34,074 bases of DNA from an uncultured Geobacteraceae bacterium (GCA_903939115.1 CAJAFV010000090.1:1-34074); one strand, 5' to 3'. Positions 1 to 11,540 are shown, numbered from the stretch's first letter. Numbers and translations: made by a program. The notes: generated by a model not told the origin, from the sequence alone.

Positions 1-92
<92 letters not shown>

Positions 93-102
93 ATAAAACA
101 TC

Positions 103-134
103 AAAGCCCACAACCAGAAATGGTTGTGGGCTTT
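103..134 (+). terminator. Intrinsic terminator of the rRNA operon
   Basis: A perfect 14-bp inverted repeat (AAAGCCCACAACCA / TGGTTGTGGGCTTT) closes a GAAA tetraloop about ten bases after the 5S rRNA. The 3' arm ends in CTTT. The stem is symmetric, so it could also stop transcription arriving from the right. Confidence 0.85.
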
Positions 135-225
135 ATTGCGTCTAAAATACTAATATGAATGGGGGCATAGACGGTACTTGTTTTCGATTTACCTTTAATA
201 ACGGGGAATATTGTCGTCGTCTGCT

Positions 226-266
226 ATAAATAAACGCCCCTCAACCAGTAAATGGCTGCGGGGCGT
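226..266 (-). terminator. Probable terminator after tpiA
   Basis: Arms at 234-247 and 253-266 form a 14-position stem with two mismatches around a five-base loop. Read on the minus strand, the stem is followed by the T-rich TTTATTTAT. It lies about 57 bases after the tpiA stop and is the natural end of the gap-pgk-tpiA unit. Nothing else was seen between 135 and 322. In particular there is no secG, which often follows tpiA in related bacteria. Confidence 0.65.
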
Positions 267-322
267 CTCTGCTTTAATGAATAATAAACTGAATTAAAAA
301 ATTGGCTGCCGGAACTAAATCC

Positions 323-1072
323 TTAAAAGTTTGCTATCGCCGCAAATGATTCAGCTTTAAGGCTTGCACCGCCTACGAGTGCTCCATCAATGTCGGGTTG
401 CGTCATCAGGCCTTTAACATTGTCCGGCTTAACACTGCCACCATAGAGAATACGAACAGCATCTGCTACAGGTTTACCAAACAGGCGGGCTATTAATTGA
501 CGTATAAATGCATGAACCTCCTGAGCCTGGGCATCACTGGCCGTCTTTCCGGTACCGATCGCCCACACTGGTTCGTATGCAATAACGATGTGAGTAAAAG
601 CCAGATCAGCAAGACCTTCCAAGCCGCCTTTAATCTGTGTTTCAATTACGTTAAATGTCTGGTCTGATTCCCGTTCTGTCAACGACTCTCCAACACAGAC
701 AATAGCGCTCAAACCGGCAGCAATAGCAGCCTTGGCTTTCTTATTAACAGTCAGGTCGGTTTCACCGAAATATTGACGGCGCTCAGAGTGCCCAATGATA
801 ACGTGACTGCAACCGGCATCCTTCAATAACTTTGGCGCTACTTCGCCAGTAAAGGCGCCTTCTTCCTCCCAATAACAATCCTGGGAAGCCATGCTGATGT
901 TTGAGCCCTTTATCGCGTCACCCACACGGCTCAATGCCGTGAAGACGGGTGCTACAACTATTTCCACACCCTGATTACCCGCAACTAGCGGCTTAAGTTC
1001 ATTTACCAGAGCAACTGATTCCGTAATCGTCTTAAAGAGCTTCCAGTTTCCTGCAATAACCGGTTTTCGCAT
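323..1072 (-). CDS. tpiA: Triosephosphate isomerase
   Basis: Interconverts glyceraldehyde-3-phosphate and dihydroxyacetone phosphate in cytoplasmic glycolysis/gluconeogenesis. The 249-aa length is normal for this TIM-barrel enzyme. Visible catalytic residues are Asn9 and Lys11 (GNWKLFK), His95 (IIGHSERR) and Glu167 (AYEPVWAIGTG). The phosphate-gripping loop 6 follows Glu167, and the late LYGGSVKPDN motif is present. The ATG is preceded on the minus strand by AGGGGA at good spacing. It is the last gene of gap-pgk-tpiA and starts 18 bases after the pgk stop, so it is very likely co-transcribed with pgk. Nothing is odd about the protein. Confidence 0.97.
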   Translation of the reverse strand: MRKPVIAGNWKLFKTITESVALVNELKPLVAGNQGVEIVVAPVFTALSRVGDAIKGSNISMASQDCYWEEEGAFTGEVAPKLLKDAGCSHVIIGHSERRQYFGETDLTVNKKAKAAIAAGLSAIVCVGESLTERESDQTFNVIETQIKGGLEGLADLAFTHIVIAYEPVWAIGTGKTASDAQAQEVHAFIRQLIARLFGKPVADAVRILYGGSVKPDNVKGLMTQPDIDGALVGGASLKAESFAAIANF

Positions 1073-1090
1073 CGGTATTCCCCTTTTGTG

Positions 1091-2281
1091 TTACGCGACC
1101 TCAAGCGCATTGACGCCTGGCAATGTTTTTCCTTCCAGTAGTTCCAGAAATGCTCCTCCACCGGTGGAAATGTAACTTACCCGGTTCTCCACGCCCGCCT
1201 TACGCACGGCAGAATCGGTATCGCCCCCGCCGATTATGGTTGTGGCAAAGCAATTCGCAACAGCTTCGGCCATTGCAAAGGTCCCCCTGCAGAAGGCATC
1301 CATTTCAAAAACACCCATAGGACCGTTCCAGATGACGGTTTTGGCGTCACGCAATGATTCAGCGAAAAGAGTTGTCGTCGCTGGACCAATATCCAGAGCC
1401 ATCCACCCTGCAGGAATCTCCTGAGCGGTTGTGATAAAATTTGTTGCATTTGCTTCAAAAGCGTTTGCAACGACGCAATCTACCGGTAGATAGAACTTGA
1501 CACCTTTTTCGCGTGCCGCTTCCATAATTGTACACGCTGTCGGAATCAGTTCATCCTCAACAAGTGACTTGCCTACATTATAGCCCATGGCTTTCAGAAA
1601 GGTAAACGCCATCCCGCCGCCTATAACTACTTTATCTACCTTGTTGATGAGTGTTTCAAGAACTTCCAGCTTGCCTGATACTTTGGCGCCACCGAGTATC
1701 GCAACCAGAGGCCTGACGGGATTCTGCATGGCCTTGTCAAAGAACGTCATTTCATTTCTCATCAAAAAACCTGCTGCGATAACCGGTATATTCTTGGTAA
1801 TGGCTTCAACCGATGCGTGAGCTCGATGAGATACCGCAAAAGCATCGTTAACGTAAATATCGCATCCATTGGCGAGTTTCCCGGAAAAATCGGCGTCGTT
1901 TTTTTCCTCTCCGGGATAAAAGCGGACATTTTCGAGCATAACCGCTTCACCCGGTTTCAGTGCGTTAACTAGCGCATCAACTTCCGGCCCAAAACAGTCC
2001 GGCGCTTGAATTACCTGTTTGCCAAGCAGTTCTGAGAGACGAGCTGTAGCCGGAGCCATGCTGTATTTGGCTTTTTTCTCCCCCTTGGGGCGCCCGAGAT
2101 GGGAGGCCAGAACTACTTTGGCACCCTGTTCCAGTGCGTATTTGATCGTTGGTACCGCTCCGACAATACGGGTATCCTCGGTAATAGCCCCTTTTTCATC
2201 CTGAGGTACATTGAAATCAACCCGGATAAAAACCTTCTTCCCCTTTAAATCTTTTATCTCATCAATATAACGAATCGACAC
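1091..2281 (-). CDS. pgk: Phosphoglycerate kinase
   Basis: Transfers the acyl phosphate of 1,3-bisphosphoglycerate to ADP. The 396-aa length is typical of the bacterial monomer. Family landmarks in order are the N-domain RVDFNVPQ near residue 20, [22 protein letters not shown] [12 protein letters not shown], the hinge/nucleotide-binding GGAKVSGK and [12 protein letters not shown], and the C-terminal [13 protein letters not shown]. The start is a GTG at 2281, supported by a strong GGGAGGT ribosome site seven or so bases upstream. No ATG is available in frame nearby. It lies downstream of gap, from which it is separated by a terminator-like hairpin, and directly upstream of tpiA. Confidence 0.97.
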   Translation of the reverse strand: MSIRYIDEIKDLKGKKVFIRVDFNVPQDEKGAITEDTRIVGAVPTIKYALEQGAKVVLASHLGRPKGEKKAKYSMAPATARLSELLGKQVIQAPDCFGPEVDALVNALKPGEAVMLENVRFYPGEEKNDADFSGKLANGCDIYVNDAFAVSHRAHASVEAITKNIPVIAAGFLMRNEMTFFDKAMQNPVRPLVAILGGAKVSGKLEVLETLINKVDKVVIGGGMAFTFLKAMGYNVGKSLVEDELIPTACTIMEAAREKGVKFYLPVDCVVANAFEANATNFITTAQEIPAGWMALDIGPATTTLFAESLRDAKTVIWNGPMGVFEMDAFCRGTFAMAEAVANCFATTIIGGGDTDSAVRKAGVENRVSYISTGGGAFLELLEGKTLPGVNALEVA

Positions 2282-2316
2282 GGATTACCTCCCGGTATGA
2301 TTATTTAGCACTCGGC

Positions 2317-2344
2317 AAAAAAAGAGGGGGGAATCCCCCCTCTT
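2317..2344 (-). terminator. Intrinsic terminator between gap and pgk
   Basis: A 10-bp G/C-rich stem (2322-2331 with 2335-2344) has a three-base loop. Read on the minus strand it is followed by a run of seven T. It falls in the 84-base gap between the gap stop and the pgk GTG, so it should reduce read-through into pgk-tpiA. No clear promoter for pgk was seen in the remaining spacer. Confidence 0.75.
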
Positions 2345-2365
2345 ATACAGACTGAATTTATGTTG

Positions 2366-3379
<1,014 letters not shown>

Positions 3380-3432
3380 CTAGATTGTAAGATATCTTCG
3401 CTCGCATCGGAATACGATAAAAGCCTATCCAA

Positions 3433-3460
3433 ATAATAGAGCATAATTACAAATCGTCAA
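3433..3460 (-). promoter_or_regulatory. Sigma70-type promoter for gap
   Basis: On the minus strand TTGACG (3460-3455) and TATTAT (3438-3433) are 16 bases apart, with an AT-rich stretch upstream of the -35. The implied transcript has a leader of about 55 bases before the AGGAGG of gap. The rest of the 311-base divergent spacer (3371-3684) holds no gene that I can see. A weak plus-strand promoter for the HAD gene (TTGTTA/TTATGT around 3609-3637) is possible but not convincing. Confidence 0.65.
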
Positions 3461-3684
3461 CCATATTTAAGCATGATTATTTAAAAAAATTTTGAATTTA
3501 CAAACGCAATCAATTTTTATATCAACTATATTGCTTCGCCGTTGTTACGCTGATGACGGCACACCCTCATAATTGTCCGTAAAGAGCCATCTTTGTGGGT
3601 TTTTTCATTGTTACATGGCTGTCAGAAATGTTATGTAAAACAGTCAGTCAAATCTTAATGCGAGCAACAGGGAAAACGTGAACT

Positions 3685-4362
3685 ATGATTGTTTCTCCGG
3701 AAGGCATTCAAATTGATGCGGTCATATTTGATTTTGATGGGGTCATTGTTGATACAGAACCTCTCCATCATGCCGCATTCCAACGTACGCTTGAACCACT
3801 CGGATTGCATTTTACCTGGCAGGAATATGTTGAAACCTATATCGGTTTTGACGACAGGGATGCCTTTCGACACGCTTTTTCTGCAAAAGAGAGAGCGCTC
3901 AACCAGGACACCTTACGCCGATTGATCGACCAGAAAGCCTCCGTCTTCAATGAGGTCATCCGTTCCGGAGTTACGGCGTATCCTGGTGTCGTCGAATTGA
4001 TCCACCTTCTGCATACCAACAAAATGCCTCTGGCTATTTGCAGCGGGGCGCTGCGATCCGATATTGAGCCAATTCTGGAAATGCTTAAAATATCAGAATA
4101 TTTCAAGATCATAGTAACTGCTGATGATGTTGCGGCAAGCAAGCCTGACCCTGAATGTTATGAACTTACGTTCCAAAAGCTGGTCTCTGCTCATAACCAT
4201 TCTTTCTCGAAAGGTACAACAATTGCCATAGAAGACACCCCCGCAGGAATATCCGCCGCAAAAGCTGCCGGTTTGATGGTTTGTGCCGTCACTAACAGTT
4301 ATCCTGCCGCCAGACTTGAACAAGCCACATTTGTCATTGAGTCTCTTACTTCATTCGCATAA
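3685..4362 (+). CDS. HAD-superfamily hydrolase (phosphatase or phosphoglucomutase type)
   Basis: A 225-aa member of the HAD subfamily with an alpha-helical cap, the group containing phosphoglycolate phosphatase and beta-phosphoglucomutase. Motif I is FDFDGVIVDTEP, with the nucleophile and acid/base aspartates, at about residues 16-27. Motif II is the CSGA region. Motif III is the lysine in ASKPDPECY, and motif IV is IEDTPAGISAAKAAG. The substrate cannot be read from the sequence. DFDGVIVDTEP with the GxxDR-type cap resembles sugar-phosphate phosphatases and mutases. The ATG has only a weak upstream site (CAGGGA). It stands alone, divergent from gap and 143 bases before glyQ. Confidence 0.85.
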   Translation: MIVSPEGIQIDAVIFDFDGVIVDTEPLHHAAFQRTLEPLGLHFTWQEYVETYIGFDDRDAFRHAFSAKERALNQDTLRRLIDQKASVFNEVIRSGVTAYPGVVELIHLLHTNKMPLAICSGALRSDIEPILEMLKISEYFKIIVTADDVAASKPDPECYELTFQKLVSAHNHSFSKGTTIAIEDTPAGISAAKAAGLMVCAVTNSYPAARLEQATFVIESLTSFA

Positions 4363-4425
4363 ATCATTTTGTGGCCAGTTTTAAAGCAGTGATTTTCCTT
4401 TTTCAAATCAGCGTCTTTCTCGACC

Positions 4426-4454
4426 TTGACCGAAGCCGCTGTTTCTGCTATTAA
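4426..4454 (+). promoter_or_regulatory. Sigma70-type promoter for glyQS
   Basis: TTGACC (4426-4431) and TATTAA (4449-4454) are separated by exactly 17 bases. The implied leader is about 45 bases, too short for a T-box riboswitch, and no T-box sequence is visible. The GGAGGT ribosome site of glyQ follows. Confidence 0.65.
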
Positions 4455-4505
4455 GTACATCTTTTGTGCTTCATTTACTCACTCTCTCCGTCCGGAGGTA
4501 CATGC

Positions 4506-5384
4506 GTGACATTTCAAGATCTTATCCTCTCCTTGCAAGGCTATTGGGCAAAACAGGGATGTATCATTCAACAGCCCTATGATACTGAAAAGGGAGCCGG
4601 TACATTCAACCCAGCTACTTTTCTTCGCGTTCTCGGTCCTGAACCGTGGAATGTGGCGTACGTAGAGCCGTCCCGCCGTCCCACGGATGGGCGATACGGA
4701 GAAAACCCCAACCGGCTGCAGCATTACTATCAGTTTCAGGTCATCATGAAGCCTTCGCCGCTCAATATCCTTGACCTGTATCTGGATTCTCTCCGCTCCT
4801 TCGGGCTTGACCCGGTCAAGCATGATATTCGTTTTGTCGAAGACGACTGGGAATCCCCGACTCTGGGCGCATGGGGCCTTGGATGGGAAGTCTGGCTGGA
4901 CGGCATGGAGATCACTCAGTTTACCTATTTTCAGCAGGCTGGCGGTATCGACCTGAAACCTATTCCGGCAGAGATCACCTACGGCTGCGAGCGAATCGCC
5001 ATGTATCTTCAGGGTGTTGATAACGTCTATGATCTGGAGTGGGTCAAAGGGATAAAATACGGCGATATCCACCACGAAAGCGAGGTTGAGTTTTCTCGCC
5101 ACAATTTTGAAGAAGCCGATGTCGATATGCTGCTGCAACTCTTCACCATGTACGAGAAAGAGTGCCTGCGCCTCGTTGAAAAAGATCTTGTACTGCCAGC
5201 ATACGACTACGTTATGAAGTGCTCCCACACCTTCAACCTGCTTGATGCCCGTGGTGCAATTTCTGTCACCGAGCGGGCTTCCTACATTGGTCGGGTTCGC
5301 GGTGTAGCTCGTGTCTGTGCTGAGAGTTACCTGCGGATGCGCGAGCGCTTGGGCTTTCCGCTGCTGAAAGGAGGTGTTGTCTGA
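4506..5384 (+). CDS. glyQ: Glycyl-tRNA synthetase, alpha subunit
   Basis: Catalytic subunit of the alpha2-beta2 glycyl-tRNA synthetase. It activates glycine and, with GlyS, charges tRNA-Gly. Nearly every block of the family is recognisable: [17 protein letters not shown], then [38 protein letters not shown] and the C-terminal [13 protein letters not shown]. The start chosen is the GTG at 4506, six bases after GGAGGT, giving 292 aa. The longer open frame upstream (from 4464) has no ribosome site and lacks family similarity. An ATG at 4502 is out of frame. The stop overlaps the glyS start by one base, so the two subunits are translationally coupled. Confidence 0.97.
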   Translation: MTFQDLILSLQGYWAKQGCIIQQPYDTEKGAGTFNPATFLRVLGPEPWNVAYVEPSRRPTDGRYGENPNRLQHYYQFQVIMKPSPLNILDLYLDSLRSFGLDPVKHDIRFVEDDWESPTLGAWGLGWEVWLDGMEITQFTYFQQAGGIDLKPIPAEITYGCERIAMYLQGVDNVYDLEWVKGIKYGDIHHESEVEFSRHNFEEADVDMLLQLFTMYEKECLRLVEKDLVLPAYDYVMKCSHTFNLLDARGAISVTERASYIGRVRGVARVCAESYLRMRERLGFPLLKGGVV

Positions 5385-7447
5385 TGAGTACAAAAGAACT
5401 TTTTCTTGAAATCGGCTGCGAAGAGATTCCGGCAGGATTTATACCGCGCGCAACTGCAGAAATGAAAGCGATCATCACCAAGGAGCTCGCAGTTGCCCGC
5501 CTCATATGTAGTGAAATTAAAACCATGGCAACTCCGCGTCGCCTGGTCCTGGTCGTGAAAGGCATTCCTGCACTCCAGCCGGACGCCGAAATCACCGCTA
5601 CCGGCCCCTCGATAAAAGCCGCCTACGACTCGGAAGGTAAACCGACCAAAGCCGCCGAAGGCTTTGCTCGTGGCCAGGGGGTAACTGTTGCTGACCTGCA
5701 GACGATTACTACCGAAAAGGGTGAATACCTATTTGTGAGTAAGCATGAAGCAGGGCGACCGACGTATGAATTGCTGACTGAGTTGTTGCCGGCGCTGGTT
5801 GCCAATATTCCCTTCAAGAAATCAATGCGCTGGGGAACTCAGGATGTACGTTTTGCCCGGCCGATACATTGGATTGTCGCATTATTTGATGGGGCAATTG
5901 TTCCTTTTTCGTTCGGTGAAATCATGAGCGGGAAAGTGTCCCGAGGGCACCGTTTTATGGCAAACACCCTTTTTCCGGTAAATAATTTTGCCCATTATCT
6001 GGAAGAGTGTGAGCGTCATTTTGTTATTCCAGATCCGGAAAAGAGGAAGGAGATAATCCGCCTTGAAACTCACCGTGTCGCTGTAGCGGCTGGTGGTCAT
6101 CTACTTCCGGATGAAGAGTTACTGGAACAGGTGTCCTATCTTGTTGAATACCCGAGTGTCGTTTGTGGCACCTTTTCTGCTGAATTTTTGAAGGTTCCAA
6201 AAGAGGTTCTGATAACATCAATGCGCAGTCATCAGCGCTATTTTTCGATTGTTGATGCCGACGGCGGTCTGCTGCCCGGCTTTATCACTATTAACAACAC
6301 ACTGACAGAAGACCCTTCGGTTGTAGTCAAGGGAAACGAGCGTGTCCTTCGTGCCCGTTTATCCGATGCACGTTTCTTCTTTGAAGAAGATCAAAAAGTT
6401 CGTCTGGATGATCGGGTGGAGTCACTTAAAAAAGTGGTCTATCAACAGAAGCTCGGGACATCTTTTGAAAAAATGGAGCGTTTCAGATTGCTGGCGGAAG
6501 GGTTGGCCGAGCGCCTGAATCCGTCGGTGAAAAGCAACACCTCGCGTGCCGCCTGGCTCTCTAAAGCCGATCTGGTGAGCGCTCTGGTGGGCGAATTCCC
6601 TGAGGTTCAAGGGATTATGGGGCGTGAATACGCGTTACTCGAAGGTGAGTGCTCAGAGGTAGCTGCTGCAATTGCCGAGCACTATATGCCAACACAAGCC
6701 GGGGGAGACCTCCCGGTCTCGGACTGCGGCTGCTTTGTCTCCATGGCTGATAAGATGGATACAATCTGCGGCTGCTTCGGAGTCGGTCTTATTCCTACGG
6801 GGGCTGCCGACCCGTACGCACTCAGACGGGCGACCATAGGTGTCATTTCGATCATACTTGACAAAGGCTACCGCCTGTCGCTGGCAACATTGATAGATGC
6901 ATCCCTGACCCTCCTTGCAAGCAAGTTGAATCGCCCGAAAGCGCAGGTTGCCGGTGACGTGACCGAGTTTTTCAGGGCTCGTTTTATCAACCTGCTGGGG
7001 AACTCTTTTGCGCCTGATGTTGTCGATGCGGCAATAGCCGCAGGTTTTGACGACCTTGTTGATGTACAATCGCGGATTGCCGCACTGGCTGAGTTTAAAA
7101 CCCACCCGGACTTTGAACCGTTGACAGTGGCCTTCAAACGGGTCGGTAACATTATCAAGGAGGGTGTTGATGCCCCGATAGACCCGGTTCTGTTTCAGGA
7201 TGATGCAGAAGCAGCTCTGTACCAGGCTATTCAGACGGTTAAATGTTCTGCAGATGCGCTGGTTGCTTCCGGCGAATGGCTGGCTGCCCTGACTGAAATT
7301 GCCACTTTACGTGGACCGGTAGATCACTTCTTTGACAAAGTAATGGTTATGGCTGAAGAGCCGCTAATCCGAGCCAACCGCTTGGCGTTATTAACGGTCA
7401 TCGCGCGCATGTTCGGCAAAATTGCCGATTTTTCCAGGATAGCTTGA
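5384..7447 (+). CDS. glyS: Glycyl-tRNA synthetase, beta subunit
   Basis: The 687-aa beta subunit needed for tRNA-Gly recognition by the tetrameric enzyme. The N-terminus ([15 protein letters not shown]) is diagnostic. The middle contains the conserved [14 protein letters not shown] and GHRFM blocks and [10 protein letters not shown]. The segment [12 protein letters not shown] leads to the HD-like region, and the C-terminal third is the DALR-type anticodon-binding domain ending around MVMAEEP. The start ATG overlaps the last base of the glyQ TGA, and an AAAGGAGGTG site lies inside the end of glyQ. Length is normal for the family (about 690). Confidence 0.97.
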   Translation: MSTKELFLEIGCEEIPAGFIPRATAEMKAIITKELAVARLICSEIKTMATPRRLVLVVKGIPALQPDAEITATGPSIKAAYDSEGKPTKAAEGFARGQGVTVADLQTITTEKGEYLFVSKHEAGRPTYELLTELLPALVANIPFKKSMRWGTQDVRFARPIHWIVALFDGAIVPFSFGEIMSGKVSRGHRFMANTLFPVNNFAHYLEECERHFVIPDPEKRKEIIRLETHRVAVAAGGHLLPDEELLEQVSYLVEYPSVVCGTFSAEFLKVPKEVLITSMRSHQRYFSIVDADGGLLPGFITINNTLTEDPSVVVKGNERVLRARLSDARFFFEEDQKVRLDDRVESLKKVVYQQKLGTSFEKMERFRLLAEGLAERLNPSVKSNTSRAAWLSKADLVSALVGEFPEVQGIMGREYALLEGECSEVAAAIAEHYMPTQAGGDLPVSDCGCFVSMADKMDTICGCFGVGLIPTGAADPYALRRATIGVISIILDKGYRLSLATLIDASLTLLASKLNRPKAQVAGDVTEFFRARFINLLGNSFAPDVVDAAIAAGFDDLVDVQSRIAALAEFKTHPDFEPLTVAFKRVGNIIKEGVDAPIDPVLFQDDAEAALYQAIQTVKCSADALVASGEWLAALTEIATLRGPVDHFFDKVMVMAEEPLIRANRLALLTVIARMFGKIADFSRIA

Positions 7448-7488
7448 CGCTCATCTTCAAGCGGTTCGAAATTACAGGAGAATGGGGA

Positions 7489-9045
7489 ATGTCATTTACC
7501 CAGCGCATTATTCTTAGCAACGCCATAAGTGTCATAATTGCTGTTGTTGCAACCACAGCCCTGAATCCCAATAACCTTATCTGGGTCGACGTTCTTATTG
7601 GTTCCGTTGTTTTGATTGTAATATCAGGCATACTCGGATACCTGAGCATCTCCGCTCTTAAGCCGCTCGTCGGAATAATTACTGTCCTTGAGAAGGCAGC
7701 CGACGGCGATCTCTCAGTGCGCGCAGATGCTACGGGCGGCAGTGATTCTGTGCGGTTAGCTATAGCATTCAATACCATGATGACTAATATGAACAAAACC
7801 ATGAGGCAATTTTTTTCCGTTGCAGATTCGGTGCGTGATTCTGTTGTCATGGTACGTTCCACGACTGATTCCATGGCATCTGCAGCCGAGGATGTCGCCC
7901 TTCAGGCAAGTACTATTGCCTCCGCCAGCGAGCAAATGGCTGCGACTTCAGCCGACATTGCACGCAGTTGCCTCTGCGCTGCAGAGAGCGCCCAGAAAGC
8001 CACCGAGCAGACCCGCAGCGGATCCCAACTGGTACAGAGCAGTTCCCGCCTGATGGAGAACATTGCCCAGCGGGTAAATGTAACATCCAAAACAGTTGAA
8101 ACTTTAGGTCAGCGTTCCGATCAAATTGGCGCAATCGTCAACACAATTCAGGATATTGCCGACCAGACCAATCTGCTGGCGCTGAACGCCGCAATTGAAG
8201 CGGCACGAGCCGGCGAGCAGGGACGCGGTTTTGCAGTGGTTGCCGGTGAAGTCAGGGCCCTTGCCGAGCGAACCACTAAGGCAACCAAAGAAATTGCCGC
8301 CATGATCAAGGCGATTCAAAATGAGACACAAAATGCTGTCCACTCCATGTCGGAAGGAGTTGATGAAGTCAAGCGGGGTACGGCTGAAACCACCCGTTCC
8401 GGTGAAGCACTGGAGGATATCCTCAATAAGATAAATGAGCTGACCATGCAGATCAGCAATGTGGCGACAGCCGCAGGGGAGCAGACAGCCACAACTCAGG
8501 AAATAACAAATAATATCCAGATGATAACGGAGGTTGTTAATCGGAATGTAGAAAATTCCCGCACGACAATCCAGACAGCAACGACTCTTGCCAAAGAGGT
8601 CGAAAATCTACATGCACTTGTCGGTCACTTCCGTTTGTCAAATGTACTGGAGTGGGATGCCTCCTTTAGTGTCGGCGTAGAAAAATATGACAATGACCAT
8701 AAAAAATTGTTTAGTATGATTAATGACCTTGCTGATGCAATGCAGCTGAAAAAGAGTAGAGAGGCCGTTGGCCGTGTATTAAACGGGCTTGTTGAGTACA
8801 CCACTAGTCATTTTGCCGATGAGGAACGCAGCTTCTCTCAAACGCAGTATCCTGAAGAGGCTTCGCACAAGGCGCTCCATAACACATTACTTGATCAGGT
8901 TGCTGAGCTGATTGGTAGATTTAATGCCGGGGAACCGCTCATAGCACAGGATGTAATCATTTTTTTGCATGATTGGCTCTTCAACCACATTAAGGACGCC
9001 GATAAGCGTTATACCACCCATCTTAACAGGAACGGAATTAAATGA
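7489..9045 (+). CDS. Methyl-accepting chemotaxis protein with C-terminal hemerythrin domain
   Basis: A 518-aa inner-membrane chemoreceptor. Two hydrophobic segments (about residues 7-25 and 32-55) are separated by only a few residues, so there is essentially no periplasmic sensor. A HAMP domain follows (about 56-108), then a long helical signalling domain with the conserved hairpin tip around residue 220-265 ([29 protein letters not shown]). From about 385 a bacteriohemerythrin domain is appended. Its di-iron ligands are visible as NDHKKL, HFADEE, SHKALH and NHIKDAD. Family knowledge says such domains bind O2, so oxygen or redox sensing is inferred. The ATG at 7489 has AGGAG at good spacing, and a TTG at 7444 is less likely. 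It starts 41 bases after glyS and overlaps hisH by 4 bases. Confidence 0.93.
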   Translation: MSFTQRIILSNAISVIIAVVATTALNPNNLIWVDVLIGSVVLIVISGILGYLSISALKPLVGIITVLEKAADGDLSVRADATGGSDSVRLAIAFNTMMTNMNKTMRQFFSVADSVRDSVVMVRSTTDSMASAAEDVALQASTIASASEQMAATSADIARSCLCAAESAQKATEQTRSGSQLVQSSSRLMENIAQRVNVTSKTVETLGQRSDQIGAIVNTIQDIADQTNLLALNAAIEAARAGEQGRGFAVVAGEVRALAERTTKATKEIAAMIKAIQNETQNAVHSMSEGVDEVKRGTAETTRSGEALEDILNKINELTMQISNVATAAGEQTATTQEITNNIQMITEVVNRNVENSRTTIQTATTLAKEVENLHALVGHFRLSNVLEWDASFSVGVEKYDNDHKKLFSMINDLADAMQLKKSREAVGRVLNGLVEYTTSHFADEERSFSQTQYPEEASHKALHNTLLDQVAELIGRFNAGEPLIAQDVIIFLHDWLFNHIKDADKRYTTHLNRNGIK

Positions 9046-9665
9046 TCGCCATCATTGACTATGGAATGGGTAATCTCCGCTCCGTGCAGAAAGGGTTTGA
9101 AAAAATCGGCTGTGACGCGATTATCACTGCAGATCCACACGTTCTACTTACAGCGGAGAGGATTGTCCTGCCTGGTGTCGGTGCGTTTCGCGATTGCATG
9201 AAAAATCTTGAGCAGGGTGGTTTTGTCGAGCCGATTCTTAAAGTGATTTCAGAGGGGAGGCCGTTCCTTGGCATCTGCGTCGGGATGCAGATGCTGTTTA
9301 GTGACAGTGTCGAGTTTGGTTTGCATAGTGGCCTGAACGTTATTCCAGGCCATGTTCTCCGCTTTCCCGACCAGATGACGGTTGCCGGTGAAAAACTGAA
9401 AGTACCGCAGATGGGGTGGAACCAGCTTTCATTTAAACGTCGGCCACCTGTTTTTGACGGGGTAAATGATGGCAGTAACGTCTACTTCGTTCACTCCTAT
9501 TATGTCAAGCCGACGGACAGCAGCGTAATTGCCACAACGACTGACTACGGCTTCGAATTCTGTTCATCCGTTTGGCGGGACAACATCATTGCCACTCAAT
9601 TCCATCCTGAAAAATCGCAGGCAATCGGCCTGCGGATACTGAAAAATTTTGCGGAGTTAACATGA
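9042..9665 (+). CDS. hisH: Imidazole glycerol phosphate synthase, glutaminase subunit HisH
   Basis: A class I glutamine amidotransferase of 207 aa that supplies ammonia to HisF in histidine synthesis. The N-terminus [15 protein letters not shown] is typical. The nucleophile cysteine lies in LGICVGMQ (about residue 80), and the His-Glu pair of the triad is in QFHPEKSQ near residue 190. The ATG overlaps the chemoreceptor stop (ATGA), which makes coupled translation likely. It is followed with overlap by hisA. The usual upstream genes hisG, hisD, hisC and hisB are not in the window. Confidence 0.96.
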   Translation: MIAIIDYGMGNLRSVQKGFEKIGCDAIITADPHVLLTAERIVLPGVGAFRDCMKNLEQGGFVEPILKVISEGRPFLGICVGMQMLFSDSVEFGLHSGLNVIPGHVLRFPDQMTVAGEKLKVPQMGWNQLSFKRRPPVFDGVNDGSNVYFVHSYYVKPTDSSVIATTTDYGFEFCSSVWRDNIIATQFHPEKSQAIGLRILKNFAELT

Positions 9666-10402
9666 TCGTAATACCTGCAATTGATCTAAAAGAAGGAAAG
9701 TGCGTTCGCCTTGAACAGGGGTTGATGGAGAAAGACACAGTATTCAACGACAACCCCGGCGCACAGGCACGTGCATGGCAGGATCAGGGCGCAGAACTGT
9801 TGCACATTGTTGACCTTGATGGAGCTTTTGCCGGTCAGCCGAAAAACAGGGCCGCCATAGAGGAGATCCTTAAAGCGATCACCATTCCTGCTCAGTTGGG
9901 TGGCGGTATTCGTGACATTGCCACGATCAAGGCGTATCTGTCACTGGGGCTTTCCCGGGTAATCATCGGCACGGCTGCCCAACGTAACCCGGAACTGGTT
10001 CGCGAGGCGTGTGCTCAATTTCCTGGGCGGATCGTTGTCGGCATTGATGCCAAAAACGGCATGGTAGCGGTGCAGGGGTGGGCTGAGCTGACCGACATCA
10101 CTGCCGTGGATCTTGCCAGGAAATTCGAAGGTTTCGGTGTTTCTGCCATCATCTACACTGATATTAGTCGTGACGGCATGCTTCAGGGGCCAAACCTTGA
10201 AGCGACGAAAGCACTTGCCGAGGCGGTTTCGATCCCGATAATCGCATCAGGGGGTGTCTCAAGCCTCAATGACATCGAAAATCTTATGGCGATAGAGTCG
10301 AGCGGGGTGTCCGGAGTCATTACCGGAAAAGCGGTGTATACCGGGGCGATCCATCTGGGTGAAGCAATTGCATTGACAAAGGGACGAGTTCTGAAATGCT
10401 GA
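9662..10402 (+). CDS. hisA: ProFAR isomerase HisA
   Basis: A (beta/alpha)8 barrel of 246 aa that isomerises ProFAR to PRFAR in histidine synthesis. The first-strand catalytic aspartate is in [14 protein letters not shown], the second-half aspartate in [14 protein letters not shown]. Both phosphate-binding motifs are present (LGGGIRD and ASGGVSSL). It starts in a 4-base overlap with hisH, and its end overlaps hisF by 7 bases, so the genes form one translational chain. PriA-type bifunctionality is not expected because this is a complete proteobacterial-type his cluster fragment. Confidence 0.96.
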   Translation: MIVIPAIDLKEGKCVRLEQGLMEKDTVFNDNPGAQARAWQDQGAELLHIVDLDGAFAGQPKNRAAIEEILKAITIPAQLGGGIRDIATIKAYLSLGLSRVIIGTAAQRNPELVREACAQFPGRIVVGIDAKNGMVAVQGWAELTDITAVDLARKFEGFGVSAIIYTDISRDGMLQGPNLEATKALAEAVSIPIIASGGVSSLNDIENLMAIESSGVSGVITGKAVYTGAIHLGEAIALTKGRVLKC

Positions 10403-11157
10403 CCAAACGGATCATTCCCTGTCTTGATGTAAAGGGGGGGCGAGTCGTCAAAGGGGTCCAGTTTATTGGGCTGCGTGACGCCGGCGACCCGGTGGAAATT
10501 GCTGAGATGTATGATCAGCAGGGTGCCGATGAACTTACCTTTTTAGACATTACCGCCTCCAGCGATGCCAGAGATATCATCATTGACATAGTACAGAGGA
10601 CTGCCGACCGTGTGTTTATGCCGCTGACAGTCGGTGGTGGCATCCGCTCTGTTGAAGATGTTCGACGCCTGCTCAACGCCGGTGCAGACAAGATTTCTAT
10701 TAACACCGCAGCAGTTGACCGCCCGGATTTTGTGAGAGAGGCGGCAGAACGCTTCGGTTCACAGTGTACAGTGGTTGCAATAGATGCTCGCCGCATTCCG
10801 GGTGAGAAAAGATGGGAGGTGTTTACTCACGGAGGCAGAAAGCCGACAGGGCTTGATGTTGTCGAGTGGGCAATGTTAATGGAATCATACGGCTCTGGAG
10901 AAATTCTCCTGACCAGCATGGACTGTGACGGCACCAAAGACGGGTATGATATTGAGTTGACCCGGGCCGTTGTGGATGCTGTTTCAATTCCGGTGATCGC
11001 TTCAGGCGGCGTCGGCAACCTGGAACACCTTTACGATGGCTTTACAGCTGCCGGTGCCAGTGCCTGCCTGGCCGCTTCTATTTTCCACTATCGCGAATAT
11101 ACCATCGGACAAGCAAAGGAATATCTCCGTGACAAAGGTGTTGAGGTCCGGTTATGA
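10396..11157 (+). CDS. hisF: Imidazole glycerol phosphate synthase, cyclase subunit HisF
   Basis: A 253-aa barrel that uses ammonia from HisH to convert PRFAR to imidazole glycerol phosphate and AICAR. The N-terminal [17 protein letters not shown] carries the catalytic Asp11. The second catalytic aspartate lies in [14 protein letters not shown], and the phosphate-binding loops GGGIRS and ASGGVGN are present. It overlaps hisA upstream and hisE downstream (4 bases). The end [12 protein letters not shown] is standard for the family. Confidence 0.97.
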   Translation: MLTKRIIPCLDVKGGRVVKGVQFIGLRDAGDPVEIAEMYDQQGADELTFLDITASSDARDIIIDIVQRTADRVFMPLTVGGGIRSVEDVRRLLNAGADKISINTAAVDRPDFVREAAERFGSQCTVVAIDARRIPGEKRWEVFTHGGRKPTGLDVVEWAMLMESYGSGEILLTSMDCDGTKDGYDIELTRAVVDAVSIPVIASGGVGNLEHLYDGFTAAGASACLAASIFHYREYTIGQAKEYLRDKGVEVRL

Positions 11158-11492
11158 CGGGCAACAACGATATACTTGAGGCGGTCTATCAGATCATACT
11201 CGATCGCAAAGCCAACCCGACCGACAGCTCCTATACCGCTTCTCTCATGCGGGGCGGGATCGACAAGATCCTGAAAAAAGTCGGCGAAGAAGCGACTGAA
11301 GTTGTCATTGCCGGCAAAGGTGGCGTACGCGATGAAATAGTCTATGAAACAGCTGATCTCCTTTTTCATCTGCTCGTTCTGCTCGGGCACCAGAACATCC
11401 AGCCATCTGCCGTCTACGATGAACTCCGGCGTCGACTTGGGATTTCAGGCCTGGAAGAGAAAGCCTCACGTAATCTGTCTGATCACCTGTGA
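11154..11492 (+). CDS. hisE: Phosphoribosyl-ATP pyrophosphatase
   Basis: A 112-aa all-helical MazG-like enzyme that hydrolyses PR-ATP to PR-AMP, the second step of histidine synthesis. The family signature is clear: [21 protein letters not shown] followed by EVVIAGK and the [14 protein letters not shown] helix with its metal-binding acidic residues. It is a separate gene, with no HisI cyclohydrolase domain fused. It is last in the overlapping his chain, and no classical terminator follows before the rpsU promoter 20 bases on. Confidence 0.96.
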   Translation: MTGNNDILEAVYQIILDRKANPTDSSYTASLMRGGIDKILKKVGEEATEVVIAGKGGVRDEIVYETADLLFHLLVLLGHQNIQPSAVYDELRRRLGISGLEEKASRNLSDHL

Positions 11493-11512
11493 ACATTTTT
11501 TACATTTGTTTA

Positions 11513-11540
11513 TTGACAAAGTTGCACGGTATGTTATTGT
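11513..11540 (+). promoter_or_regulatory. Sigma70-type promoter for rpsU
   Basis: A perfect TTGACA (11513-11518) is followed after 16 bases by TATTGT (11535-11540), with a TG at the extended -10 position. It lies 20 bases after the hisE stop and gives rpsU a leader of about 65 bases. It is the probable main promoter of the rpsU-dnaG-rpoD cluster. Confidence 0.75.

Noticed and set aside
135..322. secG downstream of tpiA
   Set aside because: secG often follows tpiA in related bacteria, but no suitable frame is present before the terminator.
4432..4505. T-box riboswitch before glyQ
   Set aside because: The leader after the promoter is only about 50 bases with no T-box core or terminator pair.
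4479..5393. 304-aa frame antisense to glyQ
   Set aside because: It mirrors glyQ exactly, has no family motifs and no ribosome site; glyQ is certain.
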